A stretch of DNA of 7,240 nt, taken from Bacteroidales bacterium. GTDB taxonomy: Bacteria > Bacteroidota > Bacteroidia > Bacteroidales > VadinHA17. Shown here piece by piece: positions 1-6,230 of the stretch. The notes below the pieces were generated by a model. The model was not told where the DNA came from. It did not search any database and saw only the letters and a list, made by a program, of their open reading frames with translations. The position numbers were made by a program, and so were the translations under genes. The DNA is taken from the NCBI GenBank assembly GCA_025455505.1, contig JALOMK010000113.1, positions 1-7,240 on the forward strand, read 5' to 3'. The first letter of the stretch is position 1. Each line of letters starts with the position of its first letter.

Positions 1-379
1 TCGACGAGGTGCTCGGCTTGGCATACGCGACAAGGTTACTGTTATCGGAATTGCAAAAAAACTTGAAGAGATATATTTCCCCGGCGACAGCGTGCCGATT
101 TATATCGACAAGAATTCGGTGAGCCTGAAAATCATTCAGCACCTCAGAAATGAAGCCCACCGGTTCGGGATAAATTTCCATCGCGACAAGAGGTCTGCCG
201 GCATGACAAGGTCCGAGCTCGATACTATTAAAGGAATTGGTCCCGCTACAAAGGAACTCCTGCTTAAAAAATTCGGTTCCGTTGAGAACATAAAAAATTC
301 AAAGCCCGGGGACATCGAAAAACTCATTGGTCCCTCAAAAGCTTCGAAACTTGCCGGATTTTTCAGCTCCCGCTCGTAG
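1..379 (+). CDS. uvrC: UvrABC system protein C, C-terminal part (5' end outside window)
   Basis: This is the last 125 codons of UvrC, the nuclease subunit of bacterial nucleotide excision repair, which cuts damaged DNA on both sides of the lesion after UvrA/UvrB loading. The reading frame is open from base 2 and stops at TAG 377-379. The first part is the end of the RNase H-like endonuclease domain. It shows the family stretches IGIAKKLEEIYFPGD and LRNEAHRFGINFHRDKRS; the His of EAHRFG (codon 158-160) corresponds to the catalytic His of the family's D-D-H triad. After SELD comes the C-terminal tandem helix-hairpin-helix module, with GIG in the first hairpin (about 235-243) and a second repeat around KLIGPSKASKLAG, used for binding junction DNA. 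The end is of normal form, with no truncation. The GIY-YIG and UVR domains would lie upstream of the window. It converges on the receptor gene at 569-2989. The identification is firm; only the 5' boundary is missing. Confidence 0.96.
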   Translation, partial: RRGARLGIRDKVTVIGIAKKLEEIYFPGDSVPIYIDKNSVSLKIIQHLRNEAHRFGINFHRDKRSAGMTRSELDTIKGIGPATKELLLKKFGSVENIKNSKPGDIEKLIGPSKASKLAGFFSSRS

Positions 380-394
380 TTTCCACGTGGAACA
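379..394. promoter_or_regulatory. Candidate parS (ParB-binding) site
   Basis: A perfect 12-bp palindrome, TTCCACGTGGAA (381-392), begins two bases after the uvrC stop codon. Against the widely conserved chromosomal parS form TGTTCCACGTGGAACA, the 16 bases 379-394 match at 14 positions. The right half-site GTGGAACA is exact, and the left half differs only at its two outermost bases (GT instead of TG). The palindrome has no loop and no T-run after it, so it does not look like a terminator. Known: ParB nucleates on such sites, usually several near the replication origin, to segregate chromosomes. Inferred: that this copy is functional. Other dyad-binding regulators that recognise CACGTG remain possible. 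Confidence 0.45.
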
Positions 395-568
395 CAATAG
401 AGCGGACGGATCATAAAAGGCTAATTGGCAGAGAAATAAGACTTATTACCTCACTTTTTAACCTCGTGAGAATTGAATATTCAGGACTCTTGTGTGCATC
501 TGTCCGTATTATTTAATTCAGGTGGCTTTGCCTTTGCTTATTCCGGGTCCCGGGCACGACAGTGTTTT
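395..568. other. Convergent intergenic region, no gene seen
   Basis: This spacer lies between the convergent ends of uvrC (+) and the receptor gene (-). No frame carries a credible protein confined to it. It holds only short dyads: AATAAG/CTTATT around a single central base (435-447), CTCAC/GTGAG with an 11-nt loop (450-454 and 466-470), and CCGGG/CCCGG around one base (543-553). None is followed by a T-run on either strand, so I do not call an intrinsic terminator for either gene. Confidence 0.5.
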
Positions 569-2989
569 TCAGAATTCCACGCGGAGGTTAAAAACCGGGA
601 CAAGGCCCATACTGACTTCTTCCCTTTCCACAACCTTGCCGTTTTCCCAGGAAAATCTTTTTCTGAAAATATTTTCCCTGTCCGTGAGGTTTTGTACATC
701 AAGCATTACTATCCACGACCAGCCAGGATTGTTTTTTCTGAAGCTGATCCCTGCGTCGAGACGCATGAAGGCCGGAAGCTGGCTTTCATAGGTGGCTGAA
801 TTTTCATAGAGTATCCGTTTATATTTCAGTGAACGCTTTATATCAACGGGAGTGTACCTGTATCCGCCGCGTATCATATACTTTGCATTTATGCCTATCG
901 TGTTCTTCCTGTTCCTGCCTACGGGAAAATCCTTCCCCCCGAGAATGTTTGAGACAAAGCGTGTATTGTAGTAAGTATTATAACGGCGCTGGTCGCCGGC
1001 AACATAGGTCGAGTTGAACAGCGAGCCGGTTACAAGGAAGTACCAGTTGTTTGTAAATGCCTTTTCAATTGTAAGCTCCACCCCGTTGTTCCTTCCTGTT
1101 CCTTCATTTTCAAGTTCCGAGTCGGGCAGGCGTTCTGCGCTGTTGAGAGTGGAGTACTGGCTTGTCATCCTGTTCACTATGGGGATATTGTATAGAAACT
1201 GCATATAACCTTCAATCCGTGCACGGATGTCGTTTCTGAAAACAAGGTCGATCCCGGCAACAGTATGGAAGGCTCTTGAAAGGTCAAGGTCATCGTTGAA
1301 GGCACCTCTTTCGCCCTTTTCGTTTTTAACAAGCGAACTGTAGACTGCCATTGATTCTGCACGTGAATGGAACCCGATGCCGGCAGTGAAGGCGCCGGAC
1401 GGTGTTATTTCCCACTTTAAGCCAGCCCTTGGCTCCAGGCTTTGGGCCCCGGAGAGAGTGTAATTAAGGTAGTGCAGACCCGTATTGAATTCCAGGTTTG
1501 TTAAAGTCCGGTGTTTCCATTGTACGTACCCCTGGATCATTTCCCCCTTTGCCTGCGGAAGCACAAGCGTGTCAACGGTTTCTGCCTGGTTTACCCTGAG
1601 GTTTGACATTAAGGCTTCCATGAGGCTGAGGTTTGCCCCTGCGCGCACGGTGTTCCTTCCGTTCAGCTTGTGATTTAAAATAAAAGTACCTTTAAATGAA
1701 GGATATTCGTAACTGTTTGTATATGTATCATGCCTGTTGTAAGTGGTATCGAGGTATCCTTCCCTGAATGAGGACTTGTAATACGTATAAGCAGCCGTGA
1801 TGCGGGTGTAGGTCTTCCTGTCGGGAAATAGAAGAAGATGCCTGATTCCGCCAATTACTGAGCCCTGGCTTTCAAGCTCCTCGTGGTTGCCGGGGGACAC
1901 TGTCCAGGCAGAGGTGTCCCTTATGGCCTCGGTGCCGATGCTGCTTGTGCCTGCCATCGCGAATACCGAAAAGGTGCCTGCTTTTCCCGCCGGCATATTT
2001 ATATTGAAAGTGATGTCCTTCGTCTCAGGCGCGATATTTGCCGAGCCGAGGTCAATAAGGCCGAGCCGCGCAAGATATCCGAAGTTTGTATACCTGGCAT
2101 CAACAAGGTAAGATGCATCGCTTTTCCCTGGCAGGGGGCCCTCTGAAAAGACTTCTGCTCCTATCATGCCTGTCTGAAAAGCAAATTCATATTTCTCAGT
2201 GTTTCCTTTTCTCAGGTTCAGGTCCATTACTCCCGAGAAGGCATTTCCGTATTCGGCGGGAAAGGCGCCGGTGAAGAAGTCAAAATTGTCGATTACGTTG
2301 GAACTTATTGCCGAAAAGGCACCCCCGCTTCCTCCCTGGCCGTCGCTGAAGTGGTTCGGATTCGGGATTTCGGTTCCTTCAAGCCGCCAGAGAAGCCCCC
2401 TTGACGAGTTGCCCCTTATTACAATGTCGTTGCTCTGGTCGCTGTTCGAGGTTATCACTCCTGCAAAGGCGTTCACGATGCGTGAAGGATCATAGAAGCC
2501 CCCTGCATAGCGGAGGGCGTCGTCGGTCCTTACCCTGGTTGTACTGAGTATTGCCATCGGGTTTATGCTGTTGCTCAGGCCTCCCCCGGCTTTTACTATT
2601 ACATCGGCAGTTGTGACAAGCTTTTCACGCAGGCAGATGTCAATGCTCGTTTCTCTTCCGGATGCAATCTGTACATTGTTCATTATCAGCTCCTCGTAAC
2701 CCAGGTAAGAGATCCTTACGCTGTGTCGTCCGGGAGGAAGTGAAATCGAGAATCGTCCCCTCGAATCTGTTGCCGAGCCCATTGGAGGATCTGAGCCAAT
2801 TACATAGATGTAGGCTCCGGAAAGGGGAGTTCTGGTATCGCAGTCAGCTACAGTGCCCCTGAAAAAGTTTCCGGGATCCTGTCCGTGAGACTTCAGCGGA
2901 ACAAGCTGAAGCAGCGTGCAGAAAAGAGAAGCCGCAAGAAAGGCGGTCCTTCTATGAAAGTTTTTCAATAAGACTGGCTGAAATATCAT
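569..2989 (-). CDS. TonB-dependent outer-membrane receptor with carboxypeptidase-regulatory-like N-terminal domain
   Basis: An 806-residue outer-membrane receptor, expected to import a ligand into the periplasm using TonB/ExbBD energy. Residues 1-36 form a Sec signal peptide (NFHRRTAF followed by a hydrophobic run, probable cleavage near SHGQ). Residues about 43-125 are a CarboxypepD_reg-like beta-sandwich (FFRGTVAD, PLSGAYIYV, SDSRGRFSI-type core, VRISYLGYEE). The plug domain spans about 145-262, with the characteristic NDIVIRGNSSRG, LEGTEIPNP and FPAEYGNAFSGVMDL stretches. The remainder is the 22-strand-type barrel, ending in NLRVEF with the terminal Phe typical of outer-membrane barrels. 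The ATG at 2989 overlaps the preceding HAD gene by 38 nt; a TTG at 2968 (giving MKNFHRRTAF) would yield a tidier signal peptide and a 17-nt overlap. No SusD-like lipoprotein gene is adjacent, so it is not a classical SusCD glycan importer. The substrate is unknown. The family call is secure. Confidence 0.93.
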   Translation of the reverse strand: MIFQPVLLKNFHRRTAFLAASLFCTLLQLVPLKSHGQDPGNFFRGTVADCDTRTPLSGAYIYVIGSDPPMGSATDSRGRFSISLPPGRHSVRISYLGYEELIMNNVQIASGRETSIDICLREKLVTTADVIVKAGGGLSNSINPMAILSTTRVRTDDALRYAGGFYDPSRIVNAFAGVITSNSDQSNDIVIRGNSSRGLLWRLEGTEIPNPNHFSDGQGGSGGAFSAISSNVIDNFDFFTGAFPAEYGNAFSGVMDLNLRKGNTEKYEFAFQTGMIGAEVFSEGPLPGKSDASYLVDARYTNFGYLARLGLIDLGSANIAPETKDITFNINMPAGKAGTFSVFAMAGTSSIGTEAIRDTSAWTVSPGNHEELESQGSVIGGIRHLLLFPDRKTYTRITAAYTYYKSSFREGYLDTTYNRHDTYTNSYEYPSFKGTFILNHKLNGRNTVRAGANLSLMEALMSNLRVNQAETVDTLVLPQAKGEMIQGYVQWKHRTLTNLEFNTGLHYLNYTLSGAQSLEPRAGLKWEITPSGAFTAGIGFHSRAESMAVYSSLVKNEKGERGAFNDDLDLSRAFHTVAGIDLVFRNDIRARIEGYMQFLYNIPIVNRMTSQYSTLNSAERLPDSELENEGTGRNNGVELTIEKAFTNNWYFLVTGSLFNSTYVAGDQRRYNTYYNTRFVSNILGGKDFPVGRNRKNTIGINAKYMIRGGYRYTPVDIKRSLKYKRILYENSATYESQLPAFMRLDAGISFRKNNPGWSWIVMLDVQNLTDRENIFRKRFSWENGKVVEREEVSMGLVPVFNLRVEF

Positions 2990-3551
2990 CCGAGCCGAAA
3001 GTTGTAAAGCCTTTCATTCCCGAAGCCTCGGCGGCAAGGACATTTGTCTCGACGTCGTCGATATAGAGGCATTCCGCGGGCTTGAGCCCGTATTTCTTAA
3101 GAAGCGAATCGTAAATCAGCGGATCGGGTTTTGAATACCTGACTTCGGATGAAATTATGCCTCCGTCGAAATGCCTGAAGAACTCATAACTGTTTTTAAC
3201 ATCATCAAAGATGTCAATCGGGAAGTTGGAAAGATAATACAGACTGAAGCCCCTTTTTTTAAGTGCGGGGAGAAGATCTGCGTTCTTCCGAAGGGGAAAC
3301 ATTATATCGAGCCTCAGATTGAAAATACGGGCTATTTCCTCCCTTTCCAGGCTTGTTTTCTTAGCTATTGATTCTATTGCCGAATTCAGGCTGATATCGC
3401 CGTTATCGAGCATGAGCCATTCCCTGCTTGCAAAGATGTCGGTAAGTATTTTGTTTTTAAGATCTTGCGGATAATTCAACCTTGTAAAGTAATCCGCCGG
3501 CCTGAAACTTATCAGGACATTGCCCAGGTCAAATATTATGTTTCTTATCAT
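2952..3551 (-). CDS. HAD-superfamily phosphatase (subfamily IA, DLGNV type, YihX-like)
   Basis: A 199-residue cytoplasmic hydrolase with all four HAD motifs in order. Motif I is FDLGNVL (nucleophile Asp8), motif II is YYLSNFP (Ser108), motif III is the Lys in RYSKPDP (Lys141), and motif IV is YIDDVETN (Asp165, Asp166). Residues about 17-85 form a small helical cap of the IA type. The residue two after the nucleophile is Gly10 rather than the usual acid/base Asp; this DLGNV form is also found in E. coli YihX, an alpha-glucose-1-phosphate phosphatase, so it marks a subfamily rather than a defect. Length is normal. Its ATG follows the phosphofructokinase stop with one base between (TAA-C-ATG), and its 3' end overlaps the receptor gene, so translational coupling is likely on both sides. 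A sugar phosphate is a reasonable substrate guess from relatives and context, but HAD specificity cannot be read from sequence. Confidence 0.9.
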   Translation of the reverse strand: MIRNIIFDLGNVLISFRPADYFTRLNYPQDLKNKILTDIFASREWLMLDNGDISLNSAIESIAKKTSLEREEIARIFNLRLDIMFPLRKNADLLPALKKRGFSLYYLSNFPIDIFDDVKNSYEFFRHFDGGIISSEVRYSKPDPLIYDSLLKKYGLKPAECLYIDDVETNVLAAEASGMKGFTTFGSDDISASLIEKLS

Positions 3552-3552
3552 G

Positions 3553-4884
3553 TTACCTGTTTTTCATTATGGCAGGCTGACCTGTTGCCTCCAGCACGTT
3601 CCACCACAATTCTCCTTCGGTATCGATTTTCTTTCTTTTAGCCACGGCAAGCCGGATCGGCACCAGGGTGAACATGTCATTCCAGTTTCCAACCACGAAG
3701 TCGGTTTTTCCGGCCATTGCAGCATGCACTGCATTCTGCGCAAGAAGACTGCAGAATTTGCTGTCGTTAGCGTTGGCCGCGACGCTCCTGATTATATAGG
3801 AGGGGTCGATATATTTTATTGAGTGTGGAAATCCCTGCTTCCTGAATTCTTCCGAAATTCGCTCTTTCAGATATATGCCAATGTCGTTGTGGATAACATT
3901 TCCTGATGCATCCTTTGTCTTTTCGTTGTCCCTGAAAAACTCCTGTCCGGCTCCCTCGGCAACAACAATAACTGCATGATGCCGGGCTTCGAGGCGTTTC
4001 CGCAATACGGCGATGAACCCGTCCGGGCCGTCAAGGTCAAAACTGATCTCAGGGATGAGCACAAAATTTACTTCCTGTATCGCGAGTGCGGCGCTTGCGG
4101 CGATAAAACCCGAATCGCGGCCCATAACCTTGACTATTGAAATTCCATTGTAAGCACCGGCAGCTTCGTTGTGGGCATTCCTGATTATGTCATTTGCTTC
4201 CGAGAACGCTGTTTCAAACCCGAATGACTTCTGGATCATGTCAATGTCATTGTCGATTGTCTTCGGTATGCCACAAACTGCAATCCTTATTTTCCTTGCA
4301 GCTATTTCCCCGGCAATTGCATGTGCTCCGCGGAGCGTGCCGTCGCCTCCTATGCAGAACAGGATATTTACATTCATCCTTTCAAGGGTATCGACCATTT
4401 TGCCGACATCCTGGTTCCCGCGCGATGATCCGAGGACGGTTCCTCCTATCAGATGTATGTAATTTGTCATCTGCGGCACTACTTCAACCGCCGAGTGATT
4501 GTATCCGGGAACCAGCCCCTCATAACCATACTTTATTCCCAGGATCCGTGTTACACCGTAGCGGTACCACAGCTGGTTGACGAGGCTTCTTATTACATTG
4601 TTCAGCCCGGGGCACAGGCCTCCGCAGGTAACTATTGCTGCCCTTGTTTTTGCAGGCTCGAAGAATATTTTCTCCCTGGGACCGGCCTTTTCGAATGAAA
4701 GCGGCATTTCTCCTGAACCGGAGCACTTTCTGAAATTCTCGAGAGAAACATCATAAACTATCCTTTCGCCATCTGTGACGAACCTGTAACCTGGTCCGCC
4801 GTCCTGTTTTGATTTTAACAGGGGCGAAACAATATCCGGATTTCCAAGTGAACTGATATCAAAATCTTCGGTCTTCATGGGCAT
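3553..4884 (-). CDS. 6-phosphofructokinase, long PfkA-family form (probably ATP-dependent)
   Basis: A 443-residue glycolytic enzyme that phosphorylates fructose 6-phosphate to fructose 1,6-bisphosphate in the cytoplasm. Numbering here counts from the TTG at 4887. Key stretches are VTCGGLCPGLNNVIRSL (86-102, phosphate-donor loop), GTVLGSSRG (149-157), CIGGDGTLRGA (178-188), PKTIDND (208-214, catalytic Asp212), VKVMGRDSGFIA (252-263, fructose-6-phosphate site) and KYIDPSYIIRS (358-368). The roughly 85-residue N-terminal extension and the GGLCPGLN wording place it with the longer bacterial, plant and trypanosomatid enzymes, not the 320-residue E. coli PfkA type. Gly183 is the residue of ATP users, whereas Lys209 is typical of pyrophosphate users. 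The same pairing occurs in the ATP-dependent trypanosome enzyme, so ATP is favoured but not proven. Start: 4887 is TTG, followed directly by ATG at 4884 (chosen); ATG at 4878 is also possible. It leads the pfk-HAD-receptor cluster. Confidence 0.93.
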   Translation of the reverse strand: MPMKTEDFDISSLGNPDIVSPLLKSKQDGGPGYRFVTDGERIVYDVSLENFRKCSGSGEMPLSFEKAGPREKIFFEPAKTRAAIVTCGGLCPGLNNVIRSLVNQLWYRYGVTRILGIKYGYEGLVPGYNHSAVEVVPQMTNYIHLIGGTVLGSSRGNQDVGKMVDTLERMNVNILFCIGGDGTLRGAHAIAGEIAARKIRIAVCGIPKTIDNDIDMIQKSFGFETAFSEANDIIRNAHNEAAGAYNGISIVKVMGRDSGFIAASAALAIQEVNFVLIPEISFDLDGPDGFIAVLRKRLEARHHAVIVVAEGAGQEFFRDNEKTKDASGNVIHNDIGIYLKERISEEFRKQGFPHSIKYIDPSYIIRSVAANANDSKFCSLLAQNAVHAAMAGKTDFVVGNWNDMFTLVPIRLAVAKRKKIDTEGELWWNVLEATGQPAIMKNR

Positions 4885-4927
4885 CAAGGTATAAACTATC
4901 TGAAATTAAATCAGAAAGGTAAATACT

Positions 4928-4935
4928 CAAAAATA
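4928..4935 (-). promoter_or_regulatory. Candidate Bacteroidetes -7 element for the pfk-HAD-receptor cluster
   Basis: Read on the minus strand this is TATTTTTG, an exact match to the Bacteroidetes -7 consensus TAnnTTTG, lying 43 nt before the pfk ATG. No TTTG-like -33 box is seen at the expected 19-21 nt spacing, because that space is taken by the hairpin at 4944-4962. The call therefore rests on one element in an AT-rich leader. Confidence 0.4.
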
Positions 4936-4943
4936 AGGAAATT

Positions 4944-4962
4944 CCGGAATGATGCCTTCCGG
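4944..4962 (-). terminator. Candidate hairpin terminator of the ywbE gene
   Basis: CCGGAA (4944-4949) and TTCCGG (4957-4962) form a perfect 6-bp, GC-rich stem with a 7-nt loop, starting 6 nt past the ywbE stop on the minus strand. It is followed by a moderately T-rich stretch (4928-4943) instead of an uninterrupted T-run, so termination may be weak. An overlapping 10-bp palindrome, ATTCCGGAAT (4941-4950), could instead be a protein-binding site. Position directly after a small gene and ahead of the next gene's candidate promoter favours the terminator reading. Confidence 0.4.
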
Positions 4963-4968
4963 GTATGA

Positions 4969-5160
4969 TCAGATTATTTTCTTTATCCTCCCGACGAGGC
5001 CGCTCTCGAGCATTACTTTAATGCCATGCGGGTGATTGGGGGATGATGTAAGAATCTCCTTCACCCTTCCTTCCGTAAGCTGACCGGTTCTCTTGTGCTC
5101 TGCAAGTTCTACCATCACATCTATACCCGGCCTTATATCCGCCCTGCGTGTTCCTTCCAT
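4969..5160 (-). CDS. ywbE: YwbE family protein (DUF2196)
   Basis: A 63-residue protein of the YwbE family, widespread in bacteria and of unknown function. It carries the family's hallmarks almost end to end: an Arg-rich start with DIRPG (8-12), KRTGQLTEGRVKEIL (23-37), PNHPHGIKV (41-49) and GLVGRIKKI (54-62). It is small, soluble and basic towards its C-terminus, with no signal peptide. The beta-rich, Gly-punctuated pattern resembles small KOW-like folds, but that is only an impression. The frame stays open upstream to a GTG at 5241, but those 27 extra residues are Cys- and aromatic-rich, are absent from the family and would cover the candidate promoter. The ATG at 5160 gives the standard family length. 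It appears to be transcribed alone: a candidate promoter precedes it and a hairpin follows. Family membership is firm. Confidence 0.9.
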   Translation of the reverse strand: MEGTRRADIRPGIDVMVELAEHKRTGQLTEGRVKEILTSSPNHPHGIKVMLESGLVGRIKKII

Positions 5161-5212
5161 ATATATTTTCTGAATATGTTCCTCAATCCCGAATAACAAG
5201 TTGCAATAATAG

Positions 5213-5243
5213 CAAAAAATAAAAAGGCAATCACAAATCACAA
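5213..5243 (-). promoter_or_regulatory. Candidate Bacteroidetes-type promoter for ywbE
   Basis: On the minus strand a TTG (-33 box, 5241-5243) is followed by a 19-nt spacer and TATTTTTTG (5213-5221). The latter matches the -7 consensus TAnnTTTG with one extra T. Spacing agrees with the consensus, and the element lies 52 nt before the chosen ATG in a strongly AT-rich leader. This is a consensus match only, so a moderate call. Confidence 0.4.
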
Positions 5244-5294
5244 CTATTATGACCTGTTATTGCCTGAAAAAATCAAAAGAATGAAACTGAACGC

Positions 5295-6197
5295 TTAACT
5301 TCTTGTTCCCTTGACTTTTAGCCTGATACTGTAGAAGCCTTTGCTTGCAGTGATGAACAGTTTTTTCATGTCGCTTCCGCCGAAGCATACATTGGCTGTC
5401 CATTTTTCAGGAACAGCTATATTCCCTATTTTTTTCCCGTTTTTGTCGAATACGGTTACCCCGTCACCGGTCAGGTACAGGTTGCCTTTCGTGTCAACCG
5501 TCATGCCGTCGGAGCCCATCTCACAGAACAGCTTTTTACCTGATAGTTTGCCGTCTGCATCTATCGTGTACTCCCAGGTTCGTCCTGCCCCGATGTCGGC
5601 AACGTATAGCTTTTTACCGTCCGGGCTGCCGACAATTCCGTTGGGCTGCTTAAGGTCTTCGGCAACCCGGATGAGACTGGTTTGTCCCGCCCTGAGAAGA
5701 TATACGCCATGGATTTCCTGGGGTACGTCCTTATGCTTCCACCAGGGTCTCCTGTAGTACGGGTCGGTGAAATAGATATCCCCCGACTTGCTTATCCACA
5801 GGTCATTGGGTCCGTTAAGAAGCTTGTTGTCATATTTTTCAACAACCACCCTTACATTTTTGCCGGGTTCAATGCACCACAATTCATTGAGCTCATCGGC
5901 GCAGGACCAGAGATTTCCCTTGCTGTCGAAGGCAAGGCCGTTCGACCTGCCGCAGGGCTGCATGAATGTTGTGAGTTTCCCGGCGGTGCTCCATACCATG
6001 ATCCTGTCATTGGGCTGGTCGGTGAAATACACATTGCCCCTTGAATCGGGAGAGGGGCCTTCCGTAAACTGGAACCCGTCGGCAAGTTTTTCAACCCGGG
6101 CTCCGGCAGCAATTATGTCATCAAGAGTCTGCGCCACGGCGCAGAAAGACATAACAAGGACCAGGAACACTACTGAGAAAGATTTTTTACAGGCCAT
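5295..6197 (-). CDS. Secreted SMP-30/gluconolactonase/LRE-like protein
   Basis: A 300-residue six-bladed beta-propeller of the SMP-30/gluconolactonase family, whose characterised members hydrolyse sugar lactones using one divalent metal. Residues 1-22 are a Sec signal peptide (MACKKSFSVV, hydrophobic run, AVA before Gln23), so it should act in the periplasm; SFC does not make a lipobox. Expected metal ligands are present: Glu46 in FTEGP, Asn186 in KQPNGIV and Asp230 in GSDGMTVD. Asn128 in LNGPND fits the substrate-side Asn. Blade motifs repeat as GNVYFTD, GNLWSCAD, GDIYFTD, KKLYVAD, GNLYLTGD and KKLFITA. Length and ends are normal. It lies 33 nt downstream of the Tat-type aldo/keto reductase with no promoter match between them, so the two are probably cotranscribed. 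The true substrate (gluconolactone, another aldonolactone, or a non-sugar lactone or ester) cannot be decided. Confidence 0.92.
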   Translation of the reverse strand: MACKKSFSVVFLVLVMSFCAVAQTLDDIIAAGARVEKLADGFQFTEGPSPDSRGNVYFTDQPNDRIMVWSTAGKLTTFMQPCGRSNGLAFDSKGNLWSCADELNELWCIEPGKNVRVVVEKYDNKLLNGPNDLWISKSGDIYFTDPYYRRPWWKHKDVPQEIHGVYLLRAGQTSLIRVAEDLKQPNGIVGSPDGKKLYVADIGAGRTWEYTIDADGKLSGKKLFCEMGSDGMTVDTKGNLYLTGDGVTVFDKNGKKIGNIAVPEKWTANVCFGGSDMKKLFITASKGFYSIRLKVKGTRS

Positions 6198-6230
6198 AGG
6201 AATGATTATTAAATTATTGTATCGACCGTC

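Noticed and set aside
136..414. 92-residue minus-strand frame opposite uvrC
   Set aside because: It is antisense to the conserved UvrC C-terminus and has no family resemblance.
543..553. CCGGG/CCCGG dyad just after the receptor stop, considered as a terminator
   Set aside because: There is only one base between the arms, so no hairpin loop can form, and no T-run follows on the minus strand.
473..799. 108-residue plus-strand frame spanning the convergent gap
   Set aside because: It starts with TTG, runs antisense into the receptor gene, and shows no recognisable domain; it mirrors the coding bias of the opposite strand.
4194..4580. 128-residue plus-strand frame inside pfk
   Set aside because: It is antisense to conserved phosphofructokinase motifs, Arg/Ser/Cys-rich, with no domain-like pattern.
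5161..5241. 27-residue N-terminal extension of YwbE from a GTG
   Set aside because: The extension is Cys- and aromatic-rich, absent from the family's usual length, and overlaps a candidate promoter.
5226..5264. GGCAAT/ATTGCC inverted repeat between the lactonase and ywbE genes
   Set aside because: The stem is six bases with a 27-nt loop and no T-run follows, so it supports neither a terminator nor a riboswitch.
6120..6197. Lipoprotein signal at SFC in the lactonase N-terminus
   Set aside because: Phe directly before the Cys is not tolerated in a lipobox; AVA ahead of Gln23 gives a normal signal peptidase I site.
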